Source of the DNA: DAOUKH01 sp034421515
GTDB taxonomy: Bacteria > Chloroflexota > Dehalococcoidia > SHYB01
NCBI GenBank assembly: GCA_034421515.1
Contig: DAOUKH010000094.1
Location: forward strand, 1-54,110
Length of the DNA: 54,110 nucleotides
Direction: 5' to 3'
Part shown: positions 14,874-23,620 of the stretch, one piece after another
How positions within the stretch are numbered: the stretch's first letter is position 1
How the letters are laid out: every line of letters begins with the position of its first letter
Program-made: the position numbers and the translations under genes
The notes under the pieces: generated by a model
The model's input: the letters and a program-made list of their open reading frames with translations, nothing else
Database searches by the model: none
What the model was told of the DNA's origin: nothing

Positions 14874-16028
14874 CTAGCGGGCTTCGACCGCCTTCCGCGC
14901 CGCCCCTTGGAGGTCGTCGGCGACGGTCACGCTCAGGCCGGACTCGGCGAGGATCCGCTTGCCCTCCTCCGCGTTCGTGCCGCGCATCCGGATGACAAGG
15001 GGCACGTCGATCCCCTTCGCCTTGACCGCGCTCACGATGCCGTTGGCGGCGATGTCGCAGCGCAGGATGCCGCCGAAGATGTTGACCAACACGCGCTTGA
15101 CCTTGGGATCCCCGAGCAGGATACGGAATGCGCTGGCGACCTGCTCCTCGCTGGCGCCGCCGCCGACGTCGAGGAAGTTCGCCGGCTGGGCGCCCATGTA
15201 CTGGATGATGTCCATCGTGGCCATGGCCAGACCCGCGCCGTTCACCATGCAGCCGACGTCGCCGTCAAGCCGGATGTAGTTCACGTCGTGCTCGTGGGCC
15301 TCGACGTCGAGCGGGTCTTCCTGGCCGGTGTCCCGGAGCGCGGCGAGGTCGGGATGCCGCCCTAAGGCGTCGTCGTCGAAGTCCATCTTGGCGTCGGCGG
15401 CGAGCAGTCGCCCGTCCGACGTGATCACCAGAGGGTTGATCTCGATCAGGCTGCAATCGAGCGATTCGAACATGCGGTACAGATTGGCGAAGAGCGCCCC
15501 ACCCGGGCGAACCAGATCCTTCGGGAGACCGAGCGCTGCGGCGGCGCGCCGCCCCATGTATGGCTGGAAGCCGATGACGGGGTCGATGGGGATGCGCGCG
15601 ATCTTCTCCGGCGTGCTCGCCGCCACCTCTTCGATGTCCATGCCGCCCGCCTCGCTGACGATGAGGATGGCGCTGCGTTCCGCCGGGTCGATGGTGATGG
15701 AGGCGTAAAGCTCCTTCTCGATGCCGATCGTCTCCTCGACGATCACGCGGTCCACCGGAACGCCCTCAGGCCCCGTCTGGTGGGTGACGAGCCGCGACCC
15801 TAGCAGACCCTCGGCGAAGTCGCGGGCCTCCTGGGGCGAGCCGGCGACCTTGACCCCGCCTGCCTTGCCGCGTCCGCCCGCATGCACCTGCGCCTTGACG
15901 ACGCCACTGCCGCCGAGCGTCTCGACGGCGGCCTCTACCTCGGCGGCCGTCGACGCCGCGATCCCCTCGGGAGTGGCGACGCCATGCTTGCGAAAGAGCT
16001 CCTTCGCCTGGTACTCGTGAATTTTCAT
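14874..16028 (-). CDS. sucC: Succinyl-CoA ligase, beta subunit
   Basis: A 384-residue ATP-grasp subunit. It begins MKIHEYQAKELFRKHGV, has VKAQVHAGGRGKAGGVKV for nucleotide binding, SLIEINPLVITSDG for metal/succinate binding, and a C-terminal CoA-ligase-type domain with NIFGGILRCDIAANGI. It is the first gene of the sucCD operon, with a promoter about 105 bp upstream. Confidence 0.97.
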   Translation of the reverse strand: MKIHEYQAKELFRKHGVATPEGIAASTAAEVEAAVETLGGSGVVKAQVHAGGRGKAGGVKVAGSPQEARDFAEGLLGSRLVTHQTGPEGVPVDRVIVEETIGIEKELYASITIDPAERSAILIVSEAGGMDIEEVAASTPEKIARIPIDPVIGFQPYMGRRAAAALGLPKDLVRPGGALFANLYRMFESLDCSLIEINPLVITSDGRLLAADAKMDFDDDALGRHPDLAALRDTGQEDPLDVEAHEHDVNYIRLDGDVGCMVNGAGLAMATMDIIQYMGAQPANFLDVGGGASEEQVASAFRILLGDPKVKRVLVNIFGGILRCDIAANGIVSAVKAKGIDVPLVIRMRGTNAEEGKRILAESGLSVTVADDLQGAARKAVEAR

Positions 16029-16131
16029 CTACTGCTCCGTGGAGCCGTTCTCGGAGGCGCCAAGCGCCTCGGCGGAGGTGTCGTGCGGGGTTGCGGCCGG
16101 GGCATGCGTTTCGGGTGACGGGCCGCCCGAC

Positions 16132-16161
16132 ATGATACCGCCCGCGCTGATTTTGTGTAAA
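16132..16161 (-). promoter_or_regulatory. sucCD promoter
   Basis: Minus strand: TTTACA (16156-16161), an 18-bp spacer, TATCAT (16132-16137). The 12-mer GGTATCATGTCG containing the -10 (16128-16139) occurs identically upstream of icd at 23565-23576. Confidence 0.5.
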
Positions 16162-16198
16162 GGTGAAAGCGGTCCGCGTCGTGCCCGGCGGACGCTTC

Positions 16199-16226
16199 TT
16201 GACACTGGTTTTTCCGCTCGTATAGC
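16199..16226 (+). promoter_or_regulatory. glmU promoter
   Basis: TTGACA (16199-16204) and TATAGC (16221-16226) with a 16-bp spacer; TAGCAT at 16223-16228 with 18 bp is an alternative -10. Transcription from here gives a leader of about 110 bases. Within 16029-16345 the remaining sequence holds the sucC promoter and no convincing gene beyond the putative 30-codon leader ORF. Confidence 0.55.
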
Positions 16227-16232
16227 ATGATC

Positions 16233-16336
16233 GTACGAGGGTGATGGTTAGGCCCTCGTATTCATGCAATCGATCGACTAGGTTCGAACGACCGCGCACC
16301 ATCCGTATCCCGGCTTGCGTGGTCGTTTTGTTTTAG
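16233..16336 (+). promoter_or_regulatory. Structured glmU leader with terminator-like hairpin (candidate attenuator)
   Basis: Two inverted repeats lie in the leader. The first pairs TACGAGGG with CCCTCGTA (16234-16241 and 16253-16260). The second pairs 16290-16298 with 16316-16324 (nine pairs, one G-U) around a 17-base loop and is followed at once by GTTTTGTTTT, the form of an intrinsic terminator. Its T tract ends at the glmU Shine-Dalgarno AGGAG. An open frame of 30 codons (ATG 16244, stop TAG 16334-16336) spans both hairpins and ends on the Shine-Dalgarno. This layout resembles transcription attenuation or coupled translation; the regulation is inference. Confidence 0.45.
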
Positions 16337-16345
16337 GAGCGGCGG

Positions 16346-17779
16346 TTGAGCGACTGGGCGGCGGTGATTCTGGCGGCGGGCAAGGGTACGCGGATGAAAT
16401 CCAAGCTGCCCAAGGCGCTGCATCCGCTCTGCGGCCGGCCCATGGTGCGCCACGTCGAACGCGCCGTGCGCGAGGCGGGGATCGAGCGCGTGGTGGTCGT
16501 CGTCGGCGTTGGCGGCGGGCGCCTCCGCGCCGCCCTCGGCCCCGGCGTCGAGACCGTCGAGCAGGACAAGCCGCTGGGGACGGGCCACGCCGTCGCGCAG
16601 GCGGCGGATCTTCTCGCCGCCGGTCCAAGCAACGTTCTCGTCGCCAACGGCGACGCGCCACTGGTGACGCCGCGAACGCTGGCCGCTCTGATGGCCGCCC
16701 ATGCGCGTGACACGGCGCCGCTGACATTCCTAACGGCCCGCCTACCGAACGCGGCCGGCTTCGGCCGCGTAGCACGGAATGACGCTGGCGCGGTGCGAAC
16801 CATCGTGGAGGAGCCTGAGCGCCCCGGAGAAGCAGGCGCTGCTGACGAGGTCAACGCCGGCGTCTATTGCTTCGACGCCGCATGGCTGTCGACGCACGTC
16901 GGCGAGATCGAGCCGAGCGCCACAGGCGAGCGGTACATCACGAGTCTCGCCGCCACGGCCGCCGGCCAGGGCACGCCCCCGGTCACGGTCGAATGCGCCG
17001 ACCCGAGCGAGGCGATCGGGGTCGATACCCGTTCCCGCCTCGCTGAAGCCGAAGCGGCCCTGCGCGAGCGCATCCGCGAGTACTGGATGGCGGAAGGGGT
17101 GACCCTCAGCAATCCCGCCACGATCCACATCGACGCCGACGCCGTCATCGGCCGCGACACGGTGATTCATGCGAACAGCTATGTCCTGGGCAAGTCCGAG
17201 ATTGGTGAGGACTGCGAGATCGGCCCCGGTAGTATTGTGTCGGGGTCGCACATTGGGGACGGCTGTGCCGTGGTGGCCTCGGTGATCGAGCAGGGAAGCC
17301 GGCTCGAGGCCGGTGTCCGCGTCGGCCCCTACAGCCACGTGCGCGGCGGCAGCGAGATCGGGCGCGGCGTTCACCTGGGGAACTTCGTCGAGGTGAACCG
17401 CAGCGTGCTGGGGCCGGGGACGCGTTCGCACCACTTCTCCTACATCGGCGACGGCCTGTTTGGGGCCGATGTTAACGTCGGCGCGGGGACGATTACCTGC
17501 AACTTCGATGGAGTCGACAAGCATCCCACCGTCGTCGAAGACGGCGCCCAACTTGGCAGCGACTCGATGTTGGTCGCGCCGGTCTATGTGGGCGCGAGGG
17601 CCAAGACCGGGGCGGGCACGGTCGTCACCACCGACTTGCCCGCGGACAGTCTGACTGTAGGTGTCCCCGGCCGTGTCCTGCGCCGGGACAACTCGACGGG
17701 GCCCAAAGGGAAGGAAAGCAAGGCGACCGACATAGCCCGCCGGCGCAAGGCGCGCGGCGACGGTGCAGAAAAGGGGTGA
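16346..17779 (+). CDS. glmU: Bifunctional GlcN-1-P acetyltransferase / GlcNAc-1-P uridylyltransferase
   Basis: A 477-residue enzyme making UDP-GlcNAc, precursor of peptidoglycan and surface polysaccharides. The N-terminal uridylyltransferase domain has ILAAGKGTRMKSKLPKALH, LGTGHAV and a VNAGVYCFD strand. From about residue 250 a left-handed beta-helix with hexapeptide repeats (IHIDADAVIGRDTVI, GPYSHVRGGSEIGRGVHLG, GAGTITCNFDG) forms the acetyltransferase. The Lys/Arg-rich tail after residue 445 is dispensable-looking. TTG 16346 is chosen because AGGAG lies six bases upstream and MSDWAAVILAAG is the usual N-terminus. Confidence 0.96.
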   Translation: MSDWAAVILAAGKGTRMKSKLPKALHPLCGRPMVRHVERAVREAGIERVVVVVGVGGGRLRAALGPGVETVEQDKPLGTGHAVAQAADLLAAGPSNVLVANGDAPLVTPRTLAALMAAHARDTAPLTFLTARLPNAAGFGRVARNDAGAVRTIVEEPERPGEAGAADEVNAGVYCFDAAWLSTHVGEIEPSATGERYITSLAATAAGQGTPPVTVECADPSEAIGVDTRSRLAEAEAALRERIREYWMAEGVTLSNPATIHIDADAVIGRDTVIHANSYVLGKSEIGEDCEIGPGSIVSGSHIGDGCAVVASVIEQGSRLEAGVRVGPYSHVRGGSEIGRGVHLGNFVEVNRSVLGPGTRSHHFSYIGDGLFGADVNVGAGTITCNFDGVDKHPTVVEDGAQLGSDSMLVAPVYVGARAKTGAGTVVTTDLPADSLTVGVPGRVLRRDNSTGPKGKESKATDIARRRKARGDGAEKG

Positions 17780-17833
17780 TGTCCTCTGGACAGTGCTAGT
17801 TGGGCGGAGATAGCCGTCCTCGTATTCTCGCTC

Positions 17834-19057
17834 GTGTTGCTCACTTTCGCCGCGGGGAGCCTCGCCACGCTCGCCGAGGCGCGCCGCATCCGCTTGCTCC
17901 GCCCGCTGGGGCCTGATGAGCTCCTCGACTTCGAGCGCCGCACCGATGTCTACCGGCGCTCCCTCAGACCGGTGCGCGGTGCGGCCCTCGTCGGATTCGT
18001 GGCCTCGTCGATCCTGCTCGCCTTCGACCTCTCCGGCGACCAGACCTGGGCAGCGGCCGCCGCCGCGGCCGCCAGCTACGCCGCCGCTTTCGCCGTCGAG
18101 TGGGCAGCCCGCCGGATTGTCATCCGGCGCCCGGAGCCATTCTCGCGCTACTCGGCGCTACCCCTGGCCTTTGTGAGTTGGTTCCTGCGTCCCTTCATCA
18201 GGCCCTTCGCGGATATGCCGGGTGAGCCCCGCGAGTCGCCCACGAATGGCGCGCCCGCCGGTGGCGCCCTAGAGCAGGTGCGCGAGCTTCGCGAGCTCGT
18301 GTCGGGAGCAAATGACCCGGCCGAGTTGAGCGCCGGCGAGCGCAAGATGATCCACGCGATCGGCGCGCTCCGCCAGAAGACCGTCCGCGAGATCATGACG
18401 CCCCGCCCCGACATGGCCGCCGCCAGTGTGGGCACGTCGCTGCAAGACCTTGTCGACCTGATGGTGCGGAGCGGACATAACCGTATTCCGCTCTACGAAG
18501 GTGACATGGACCACGTCACCGGGCTGGTCTACGCGCGCGACGTGCTCAAGGTCCTCGCCACCGCCCCCGGCGACTTCGACATCGCGGGCCTGGCCCGTCC
18601 CGTCCACTTCGTACCCGAGATGAAGATGGCCAACGAGGCGCTGAACGAGTTCCTCGGCAGCTTCATTCACTTCGCCATCGTCGTCGACGAGTACGGCGGA
18701 GTCGACGGTCTCGTGACCTTGGAGGACCTCCTCGAAGAGATCGTCGGCGAAATCGAGCAAGAGAACGAGCCGCCGGAGACACCCATTCAGGAGCTTGGCC
18801 CCGACGAGGCGATCATCGACGGCCAGACGCCCCTCGACGAAGTGAACGAGGCCCTTGGCCTGGCCCTCGACGGCGACGGCTTCGAGACGCTCGGCGGCTT
18901 CGTGCTGCACCACATGGGGAGAGTGCCTGCCGCCGGCGAGTCCTTCGAGGCCGATGGGATAGCGGTCGAAGTCCTCTCGCTGGACGGACGACGTGTCCGC
19001 CGCGTCCACGTGCGCAAGCTCGCCGCCAGCGGCGAATCGTCCGGCGCGGCGTCCTAG
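17834..19057 (+). CDS. CorC/HlyC-type CBS-domain membrane protein
   Basis: 407 residues from GTG 17834. A short membrane region comes first, then a CBS pair from about residue 185 (REIMTPRPDMAAAS, RSGHNRIPLYEG, HFAIVVDEYGGVDGLVTLEDLLEEIVGEI) and a C-terminal CorC_HlyC domain (DGFETLGGFVLHHMGRVP). Such proteins are linked to magnesium/cobalt efflux or homeostasis. The frame is open upstream to a CTG at 17786 preceded by GGGGTGAT; starting there adds MDSASWAEIAVLVFSLVLL, which completes the first transmembrane helix and fits the family better. The true start may therefore be 17786. The 3' end overlaps the stop of the convergent hydrolase gene. Confidence 0.88.
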   Translation: MLLTFAAGSLATLAEARRIRLLRPLGPDELLDFERRTDVYRRSLRPVRGAALVGFVASSILLAFDLSGDQTWAAAAAAAASYAAAFAVEWAARRIVIRRPEPFSRYSALPLAFVSWFLRPFIRPFADMPGEPRESPTNGAPAGGALEQVRELRELVSGANDPAELSAGERKMIHAIGALRQKTVREIMTPRPDMAAASVGTSLQDLVDLMVRSGHNRIPLYEGDMDHVTGLVYARDVLKVLATAPGDFDIAGLARPVHFVPEMKMANEALNEFLGSFIHFAIVVDEYGGVDGLVTLEDLLEEIVGEIEQENEPPETPIQELGPDEAIIDGQTPLDEVNEALGLALDGDGFETLGGFVLHHMGRVPAAGESFEADGIAVEVLSLDGRRVRRVHVRKLAASGESSGAAS

Positions 19058-19872
19058 CCGGCCGTCTCGCCCTTCGCGTCCTCGTCCAGGAAGCCGTCGA
19101 TGAGCGCGGCGACCTCAGTTGCGCGCGTCCAGATCAGCGCATGCCCTGTGCCGGTGAGCACCGCGAGTCGCGACCGTGGGATGCGCTCGTTTAAGGAGCG
19201 GGCGAAGCGGAGCGGCGTGAACAAGTCGGAGTCCCCAAAGATCAGCTGCGTGGGACAGCGGATTCGGTCGAGCCGGTCCCGAGCGGCATGGGCGACGACG
19301 GCCTCGGCTTGGCGCTCGTAGGCTTCGGACGATTGGGAGAACGGTTCCAACGAGAGCGCCAGGGCGGCATCGTGGGGGTCAAGTCCCTCGCTCATTTCCT
19401 CGTACGTATAGAGCCACGGAACGAGCATCATGTTGAAGTCGTCGCGGGAGAGTGCCCGCCGGAGCCGCGAAAACTGCTCGAAGAGGAAGCTCCCGCGAAT
19501 GTCGCCTTCGTCGTAGGTGGCGATGAGCACGAGGCGGCCGACGAGGTCGGGGCGCGCGATGGCGAGTTCCTGAGCGGTGGCGCCGCCCATGGAAAAGCCG
19601 GCCACCGCGGCGCGTTCGACGCCGAGGTGGTCCAACAGGCCGGCCGCGTCCTGGGCCAGGTCGGCGGTCGTGTAGGCCGCGGGCGACTCCCCGCTCATGC
19701 CCGCGTCTCGCGGGTCCATGAGGAGCAGCCGCCGTTCGCCAAGCCTCCGAGCGATGAGCTCCCAGTTGAGGTGGCTGCCGCCAAGGCCGGGAATGAGGAG
19801 CAAGGGCGACCCGCGGGGATTCCCGCGTTCCTTGTAATGCAGCGGGACGCCGTTAATGGTTGCCTCGGGCAT
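19054..19872 (-). CDS. Alpha/beta hydrolase
   Basis: A 272-residue alpha/beta-fold hydrolase. The oxyanion region is LIPGLGGSHLNW, the nucleophile elbow GFSMGG, the acid is in FGDSDLFTP and the histidine in GTGHALIW. MDPRDAGMSGES is the usual DxRGxGxS strand. It is of the general esterase/lactonase type; the substrate cannot be told. It is convergent with the CBS protein (stops overlap by four bases) and divergent from efp. Confidence 0.88.
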   Translation of the reverse strand: MPEATINGVPLHYKERGNPRGSPLLLIPGLGGSHLNWELIARRLGERRLLLMDPRDAGMSGESPAAYTTADLAQDAAGLLDHLGVERAAVAGFSMGGATAQELAIARPDLVGRLVLIATYDEGDIRGSFLFEQFSRLRRALSRDDFNMMLVPWLYTYEEMSEGLDPHDAALALSLEPFSQSSEAYERQAEAVVAHAARDRLDRIRCPTQLIFGDSDLFTPLRFARSLNERIPRSRLAVLTGTGHALIWTRATEVAALIDGFLDEDAKGETAG

Positions 19873-19913
19873 AGTCCGGCGATTCTACCAGCCCAAAGGA
19901 AACCGTCGCCGTG

Positions 19914-19922
19914 TGCTACACT
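19914..19922 (+). promoter_or_regulatory. Extended -10 element of the efp promoter
   Basis: TG at 19914-19915, one base, then TACACT (19917-19922), the same -10 hexamer as at lexA. No good -35 is visible, as expected for an extended -10 promoter. The leader before efp would be about 55 bases. Confidence 0.4.
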
Positions 19923-19983
19923 TTCCTACTGGAGCGCCCGGCCGCCAGACGCCTCGCAACGTCCGTCTCAGGAGTCCCCCCCG

Positions 19984-20562
19984 ATGGCCACGATGGTCCC
20001 CACGTCCGAACTGAACCGCGGCATGGTCTTGGAGATGGAAGGCGGCCTGCACACGGTGCTCGAATACGCGCGCTTCCTTGCGGGCAAGGGCAACTCCGAG
20101 GCCCGGATGCGCGTCAAGATCCGTGACATCAAGACCGGGTACACTCAGGAGAAGGTCTTCCGCACCGACGAGCGGGTTCCCAAGGCCGCCGTCGACAGCC
20201 GCACCTTCCAGTACCTCTACAACGACGGCGACCTGTTCCACTTCATGGACCAGGAGACCTACGACGAGAAGCTGATGTCTCGCGACGCGCTCGGCGATGC
20301 GGCGAACTTCCTCACCGACGGGCTCGAAGTCGAGATGCTCGTCTTTCAGGACGAGCCGGTGTCGGCGCAGCTCCCCACGGCGGTCGAGCTTCGCATCGAC
20401 GAGACCGACCCGGGCTACAAGGGCGACACCGCCACGGGCGGCGCCAAGAAGGCTGTGCTCGAGACAGGGCTTTCGGTCAACGTGCCGCTCTTCCTCAATA
20501 CCGGCGACACCATCAAGGTCGACACCCGCACCGCCGAATACATCGAGCGCGTCAGCAGCTAG
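19984..20562 (+). CDS. efp: Translation elongation factor P
   Basis: 192 residues, three beta domains. EF-P relieves ribosome stalling at polyproline. The loop that reaches the peptidyl-transferase centre reads FLAGKGNSEARMRVK, with Lys35 at the position that is modified in other bacteria; the usual PGKG is AGKG here. YLYNDGDLFHFMDQETYD and the C-terminal family signature (KGDTATGGAKKAVLETGLSV, then VPLFLNTGDTIKVDTRT) are clear. The ATG at 19984 is preceded by CAGGAG. Confidence 0.96.
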   Translation: MATMVPTSELNRGMVLEMEGGLHTVLEYARFLAGKGNSEARMRVKIRDIKTGYTQEKVFRTDERVPKAAVDSRTFQYLYNDGDLFHFMDQETYDEKLMSRDALGDAANFLTDGLEVEMLVFQDEPVSAQLPTAVELRIDETDPGYKGDTATGGAKKAVLETGLSVNVPLFLNTGDTIKVDTRTAEYIERVSS

Positions 20563-20621
20563 CGGCCTTCACCAGGCTCCAGATCAGCGCCCTGCGTAGC
20601 CCGGCGGACGACCGGAGCCGG

Positions 20622-21242
20622 CTACAGGATCGCTCGCAGGCGGGGCATCATGAACTGCTGGATCAGCGTCATGCCCACCACGCTCGCGATCAGGGCGACG
20701 TAGAGTACCCAGTCGAAGTCGGTGATGGCGAAGCCGAGGGCGGAGCCGGCGGCGGGGGCGTGCTCGGTGTCGCTGAGGGCCATGGCGAGCATGGCCACGC
20801 CAACGGCGCCGGCCGCGAGCACGTCCGAGGCGAAGCCGTGCGCCGCCTCGTACCCCGTGCCCGCGGTCCCCGCGATGACAAGGGAGAAGAGCACACCAAT
20901 GGAGGCGGAGACGACATGCCCGCCGACGGCATGGCGCGGCGTCGCCGTGATGCTGTGGGGCATGAGGAAGAGGACGAAGGCTGTCGAGGCGAGGGCGGCG
21001 AAGATCGCCGCGTTGGTGAGCAGGTCGTGCGCCAGGAGTATGAGCACCAGCGCACCCGTGGCCAGGGCGGTCTGACGGACGTAGTCCCGGCGCTTGCCTT
21101 TGAACCGCGAATCAACGAGTTGGAAGCGGCCGTGCAGGATCTTGCGGCGCCACAGGACGGTGTTTCGACGCCGCAGGTCGAGGGCGCGGTGGGGCTTGGC
21201 GCGGGACTTCTCCGGGTGGTCTTCCGTGTTGACGCCGGCCAT
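20622..21242 (-). CDS. HPP family integral membrane protein
   Basis: 206 residues. A charged N-terminal tail of about 45 residues (LDLRRRNTVLWRRK) is followed by several membrane helices: TALATGALVLILLAHDLL, AIFAALASTAFVLFLMP, then VVSASIGVLFSLVIAG and the final YVALIASVVGMTLIQQF. The conserved LMPHS...PRHAVGGH and ALSDTEHAPAAGSALGF motifs identify the HPP family; a distant plant member transports nitrite into plastids, but bacterial roles are largely unknown. It is convergent with efp. Confidence 0.85.
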   Translation of the reverse strand: MAGVNTEDHPEKSRAKPHRALDLRRRNTVLWRRKILHGRFQLVDSRFKGKRRDYVRQTALATGALVLILLAHDLLTNAAIFAALASTAFVLFLMPHSITATPRHAVGGHVVSASIGVLFSLVIAGTAGTGYEAAHGFASDVLAAGAVGVAMLAMALSDTEHAPAAGSALGFAITDFDWVLYVALIASVVGMTLIQQFMMPRLRAIL

Positions 21243-21290
21243 CGGGACCGCTCGTCCCTCGCTTCGGATTCCGTGCTGAGAACGTGGAAC

Positions 21291-22217
21291 CTAGAGCTTC
21301 ATCGCCTGCACGAGGTCGCGCACCTCATCAGCGGAACGCTGCAGCGCGGCGCGCTCTTCGTCGGTCAGGTCGATCTCGATGATTTGCTCCACGCCGCCCG
21401 CACCGAGCTTCACGGGCACACCGACGTAGAGACCCTTGATGCCGAACTCCCCGTCGAGATAGGCGGCGCAGGGAAGAATCCGCTTCTTGTCTAGCAGAAT
21501 TGACTCCACCATCTGGGCGCCGGCGGCGGATGGAGCATAGAACGCCGATCCCGTCTTCAGGTGTCCGACGATCTCGGCGCCGCCGTCGCGCGCACGCTGC
21601 ACGATTGCCTCGAGGCGGCCCTTGGGGATGAATTCGCTGACTGGTATGCCGCCCACCGTCGTATACCGCACGAGCGGCACCATGGTGTCGCCGTGGCCGC
21701 CGAGCACGTACGCCTGCACGTCTTCCACTGAGACATCGAGCTCGGTGGCGAGGAACGTGCGGAAGCGGGCGGTGTCGAGGACGCCGGCCATGCCCACCAC
21801 GCGCTCGCGCGGGAAGCCGCTGACGTGGTAGGCGAGCTGCGCCATCGCGTCCAAGGGGTTGCTGATGACGATGAGAATCGTGTTGGGAGACCGCTTGACG
21901 ATCTCCTCCGTGACGCCGCCCACGATCTTTTGGTTGGTGGCGAGGAGGTCGTCGCGGCTCATGCCCGGCTTGCGGGCGATGCCGGCGGTGATCACCACGA
22001 CGTCCGACCCCGCGGTCTCGTCATAGCCGTTCACGCCGGTCACGTTCGAGTCGAAGCCCAGCACGGGCCCCGACTGAAGCATGTCGAGCCCCTTGCCCTG
22101 AGGCAAGCCCTCGACGATGTCGACCATCACGACGTCGGCGTAGCCGCGCTCGGCGACGCGCTGGGCGAGAGTGGCGCCGACGTTGCCGGCCCCTACGACG
22201 GTTACTTTCTTACGCAT
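21291..22217 (-). CDS. mdh: Malate dehydrogenase (lactate-dehydrogenase-like)
   Basis: 308 residues. It oxidises malate to oxaloacetate with NAD. The start MRKKVTVVGAGNVGATLAQR carries the dinucleotide fold; VMVDIVEGLPQGKGLDM has the NAD-specific aspartate. RKPGMSRDDLL supplies substrate arginines (R rather than the LDH glutamine), and GGHGDTMVPLVRYTTV holds the catalytic histidine. It strongly resembles Chloroflexus MDH. ATG 22217 is preferred over in-frame codons to 22259. It lies downstream of icd with a gap of about 60 bp. Confidence 0.95.
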   Translation of the reverse strand: MRKKVTVVGAGNVGATLAQRVAERGYADVVMVDIVEGLPQGKGLDMLQSGPVLGFDSNVTGVNGYDETAGSDVVVITAGIARKPGMSRDDLLATNQKIVGGVTEEIVKRSPNTILIVISNPLDAMAQLAYHVSGFPRERVVGMAGVLDTARFRTFLATELDVSVEDVQAYVLGGHGDTMVPLVRYTTVGGIPVSEFIPKGRLEAIVQRARDGGAEIVGHLKTGSAFYAPSAAGAQMVESILLDKKRILPCAAYLDGEFGIKGLYVGVPVKLGAGGVEQIIEIDLTDEERAALQRSADEVRDLVQAMKL

Positions 22218-22280
22218 CGGTTGGAAACGGTCTCCTTCCATCTGCCGCCGGCGGGCCATGGGCCATAGCGCCAGCGCCTG

Positions 22281-23471
22281 CTAGGCGTTGACGTAGCCCT
22301 CCCAGCGCGACTCCAGCGACGGGTCTTGGACGGTGGCGACGACATAGTCGCCGAGTTCCTTGCCCGTGCAGCCGGTGTCGCGTCCGGTGATGCTGATCTT
22401 CTTCTCGAACTGCCCGCAAATGTCGAGCGCCTTGCCCAGCTTGCTGCCGAGCTCGGTGAACCCGATGTGCTCGAGCATCATGGCGCCGGCGCGGATCATC
22501 GAGCTGGGGTCGGCGTACTTGGCGCGGCCCTCCCGCACCATCCGCGGGGCGCTGCCGTGGATCGCCTCGAACATTGCGTACTTTCGACCTAGGTTGGCGC
22601 TCCCCGCGGTCCCCACGCCGCCCTGCATCTCGGCGGCCTCGTCGGTGAGGATGTCGCCATACAGGTTGGGCATGACCAGCACCTGGAAGTCCTGGCGGCG
22701 CTTCGTGTCGAGGAGCTTGGCCGTCATGATGTCGATGTACCAGCCCTCCCAGTTGATGCCGGGGTAGTTCTTCGCCACCTCGCCGGCGGTCTCCAGGAAG
22801 AGCCCGTCCGTCGTCTTCACCACGTTCGCCTTGGTCACCACCGTGACGCTGGTCTTGCCCGTCTTCTTGGCATGTTCGAAGGCGGCCTCGATGATGCGCC
22901 GCGATCCCGGCTGCGTGATGACCTTGAAATCGACTGCCAAGTCGCCGACCTCGACGCCGAGGCTGCCCACGGCGTAGACGTCTTCGGTGTTCTCGCGGAA
23001 GAACGTCCAGTCGATGCCCTCCTTGGGAATGCGCACCGGCCGGACGTTGGCGAAGAGGTCAAGCTCTTTGCGCATCGCTACGTTGCAACTCTCGATGTTG
23101 GGCCACTCGTCGCCCTTCTCCGGCGTCGTGGTGGGCCCTTTCAGCGTGACGTGGCACGCCTTGATGGCTTCGAGCACGTCGTCGGGAATGGCCTTCAGGT
23201 GCGCGGCCCGGTTCTCGATGGTGAGCCCTTCGAGCACACGGAACTCGACCTTGCCGCTCGCGACCTCGTCCTTGAGCAGGATCTCGAGGACCCGTTGGGC
23301 CTCCTCCGCGATGAACGGCCCGATGCCGTCGCCGCCCAGGATGCCGATGATGATCGGCTTGGTGGCGGCATAGTCGATGCTGCTGGTGTCGCTTTTGATT
23401 CGCTCCACCCGCGCCGCCTGGGCGTCAAGGATGGACTCGAACCTGCTGAGAGCTTCCTGTTTGGTGACCAC
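22281..23471 (-). CDS. icd: Isocitrate dehydrogenase
   Basis: A 396-residue member of the isocitrate/isopropylmalate dehydrogenase family. GILGGDGIGPFIAEEA starts the fold; ESCNVAMRKELDLFANVRPV has the Ser-x-Asn pattern typical of isocitrate rather than isopropylmalate enzymes; MPNLYGDILTDEAAEMQGGVG is the family signature with metal aspartates. The 50-residue N-terminal extension and a longer loop after HGSAP are unlike E. coli Icd. Coenzyme preference (NAD or NADP) is not settled by eye. The mdh neighbour supports a TCA role. Confidence 0.9.
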   Translation of the reverse strand: MVTKQEALSRFESILDAQAARVERIKSDTSSIDYAATKPIIIGILGGDGIGPFIAEEAQRVLEILLKDEVASGKVEFRVLEGLTIENRAAHLKAIPDDVLEAIKACHVTLKGPTTTPEKGDEWPNIESCNVAMRKELDLFANVRPVRIPKEGIDWTFFRENTEDVYAVGSLGVEVGDLAVDFKVITQPGSRRIIEAAFEHAKKTGKTSVTVVTKANVVKTTDGLFLETAGEVAKNYPGINWEGWYIDIMTAKLLDTKRRQDFQVLVMPNLYGDILTDEAAEMQGGVGTAGSANLGRKYAMFEAIHGSAPRMVREGRAKYADPSSMIRAGAMMLEHIGFTELGSKLGKALDICGQFEKKISITGRDTGCTGKELGDYVVATVQDPSLESRWEGYVNA

Positions 23472-23620
23472 AAGCGCCTCCTCTTACTGGTCGCGCGGCG
23501 CGTCGGTATAGCGTCTTCTGCGCCGGGGGGTTGCGGGGCCGCCCTAATCGGCCTTCGCGGCCCGCGACATGATACCAAACGCCGAATCGGGGCGGAAGGA
23601 GCGGGAATCGCCCAGCAGCG

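Noticed and set aside
16281..16301. tRNA-like 3' end (GGTTCGAAC ... ACCA) before glmU
   Set aside because: The T-stem does not pair (G53 faces G61), and no D, anticodon or acceptor stems fit on either strand. GTTCGAAC here is also not a LexA box, as the half-site order is reversed.
22281..23471. 3-isopropylmalate dehydrogenase
   Set aside because: The Ser-x-Asn substrate motif (ESCNVAMR) and the mdh neighbour fit isocitrate dehydrogenase; no leu genes are nearby.
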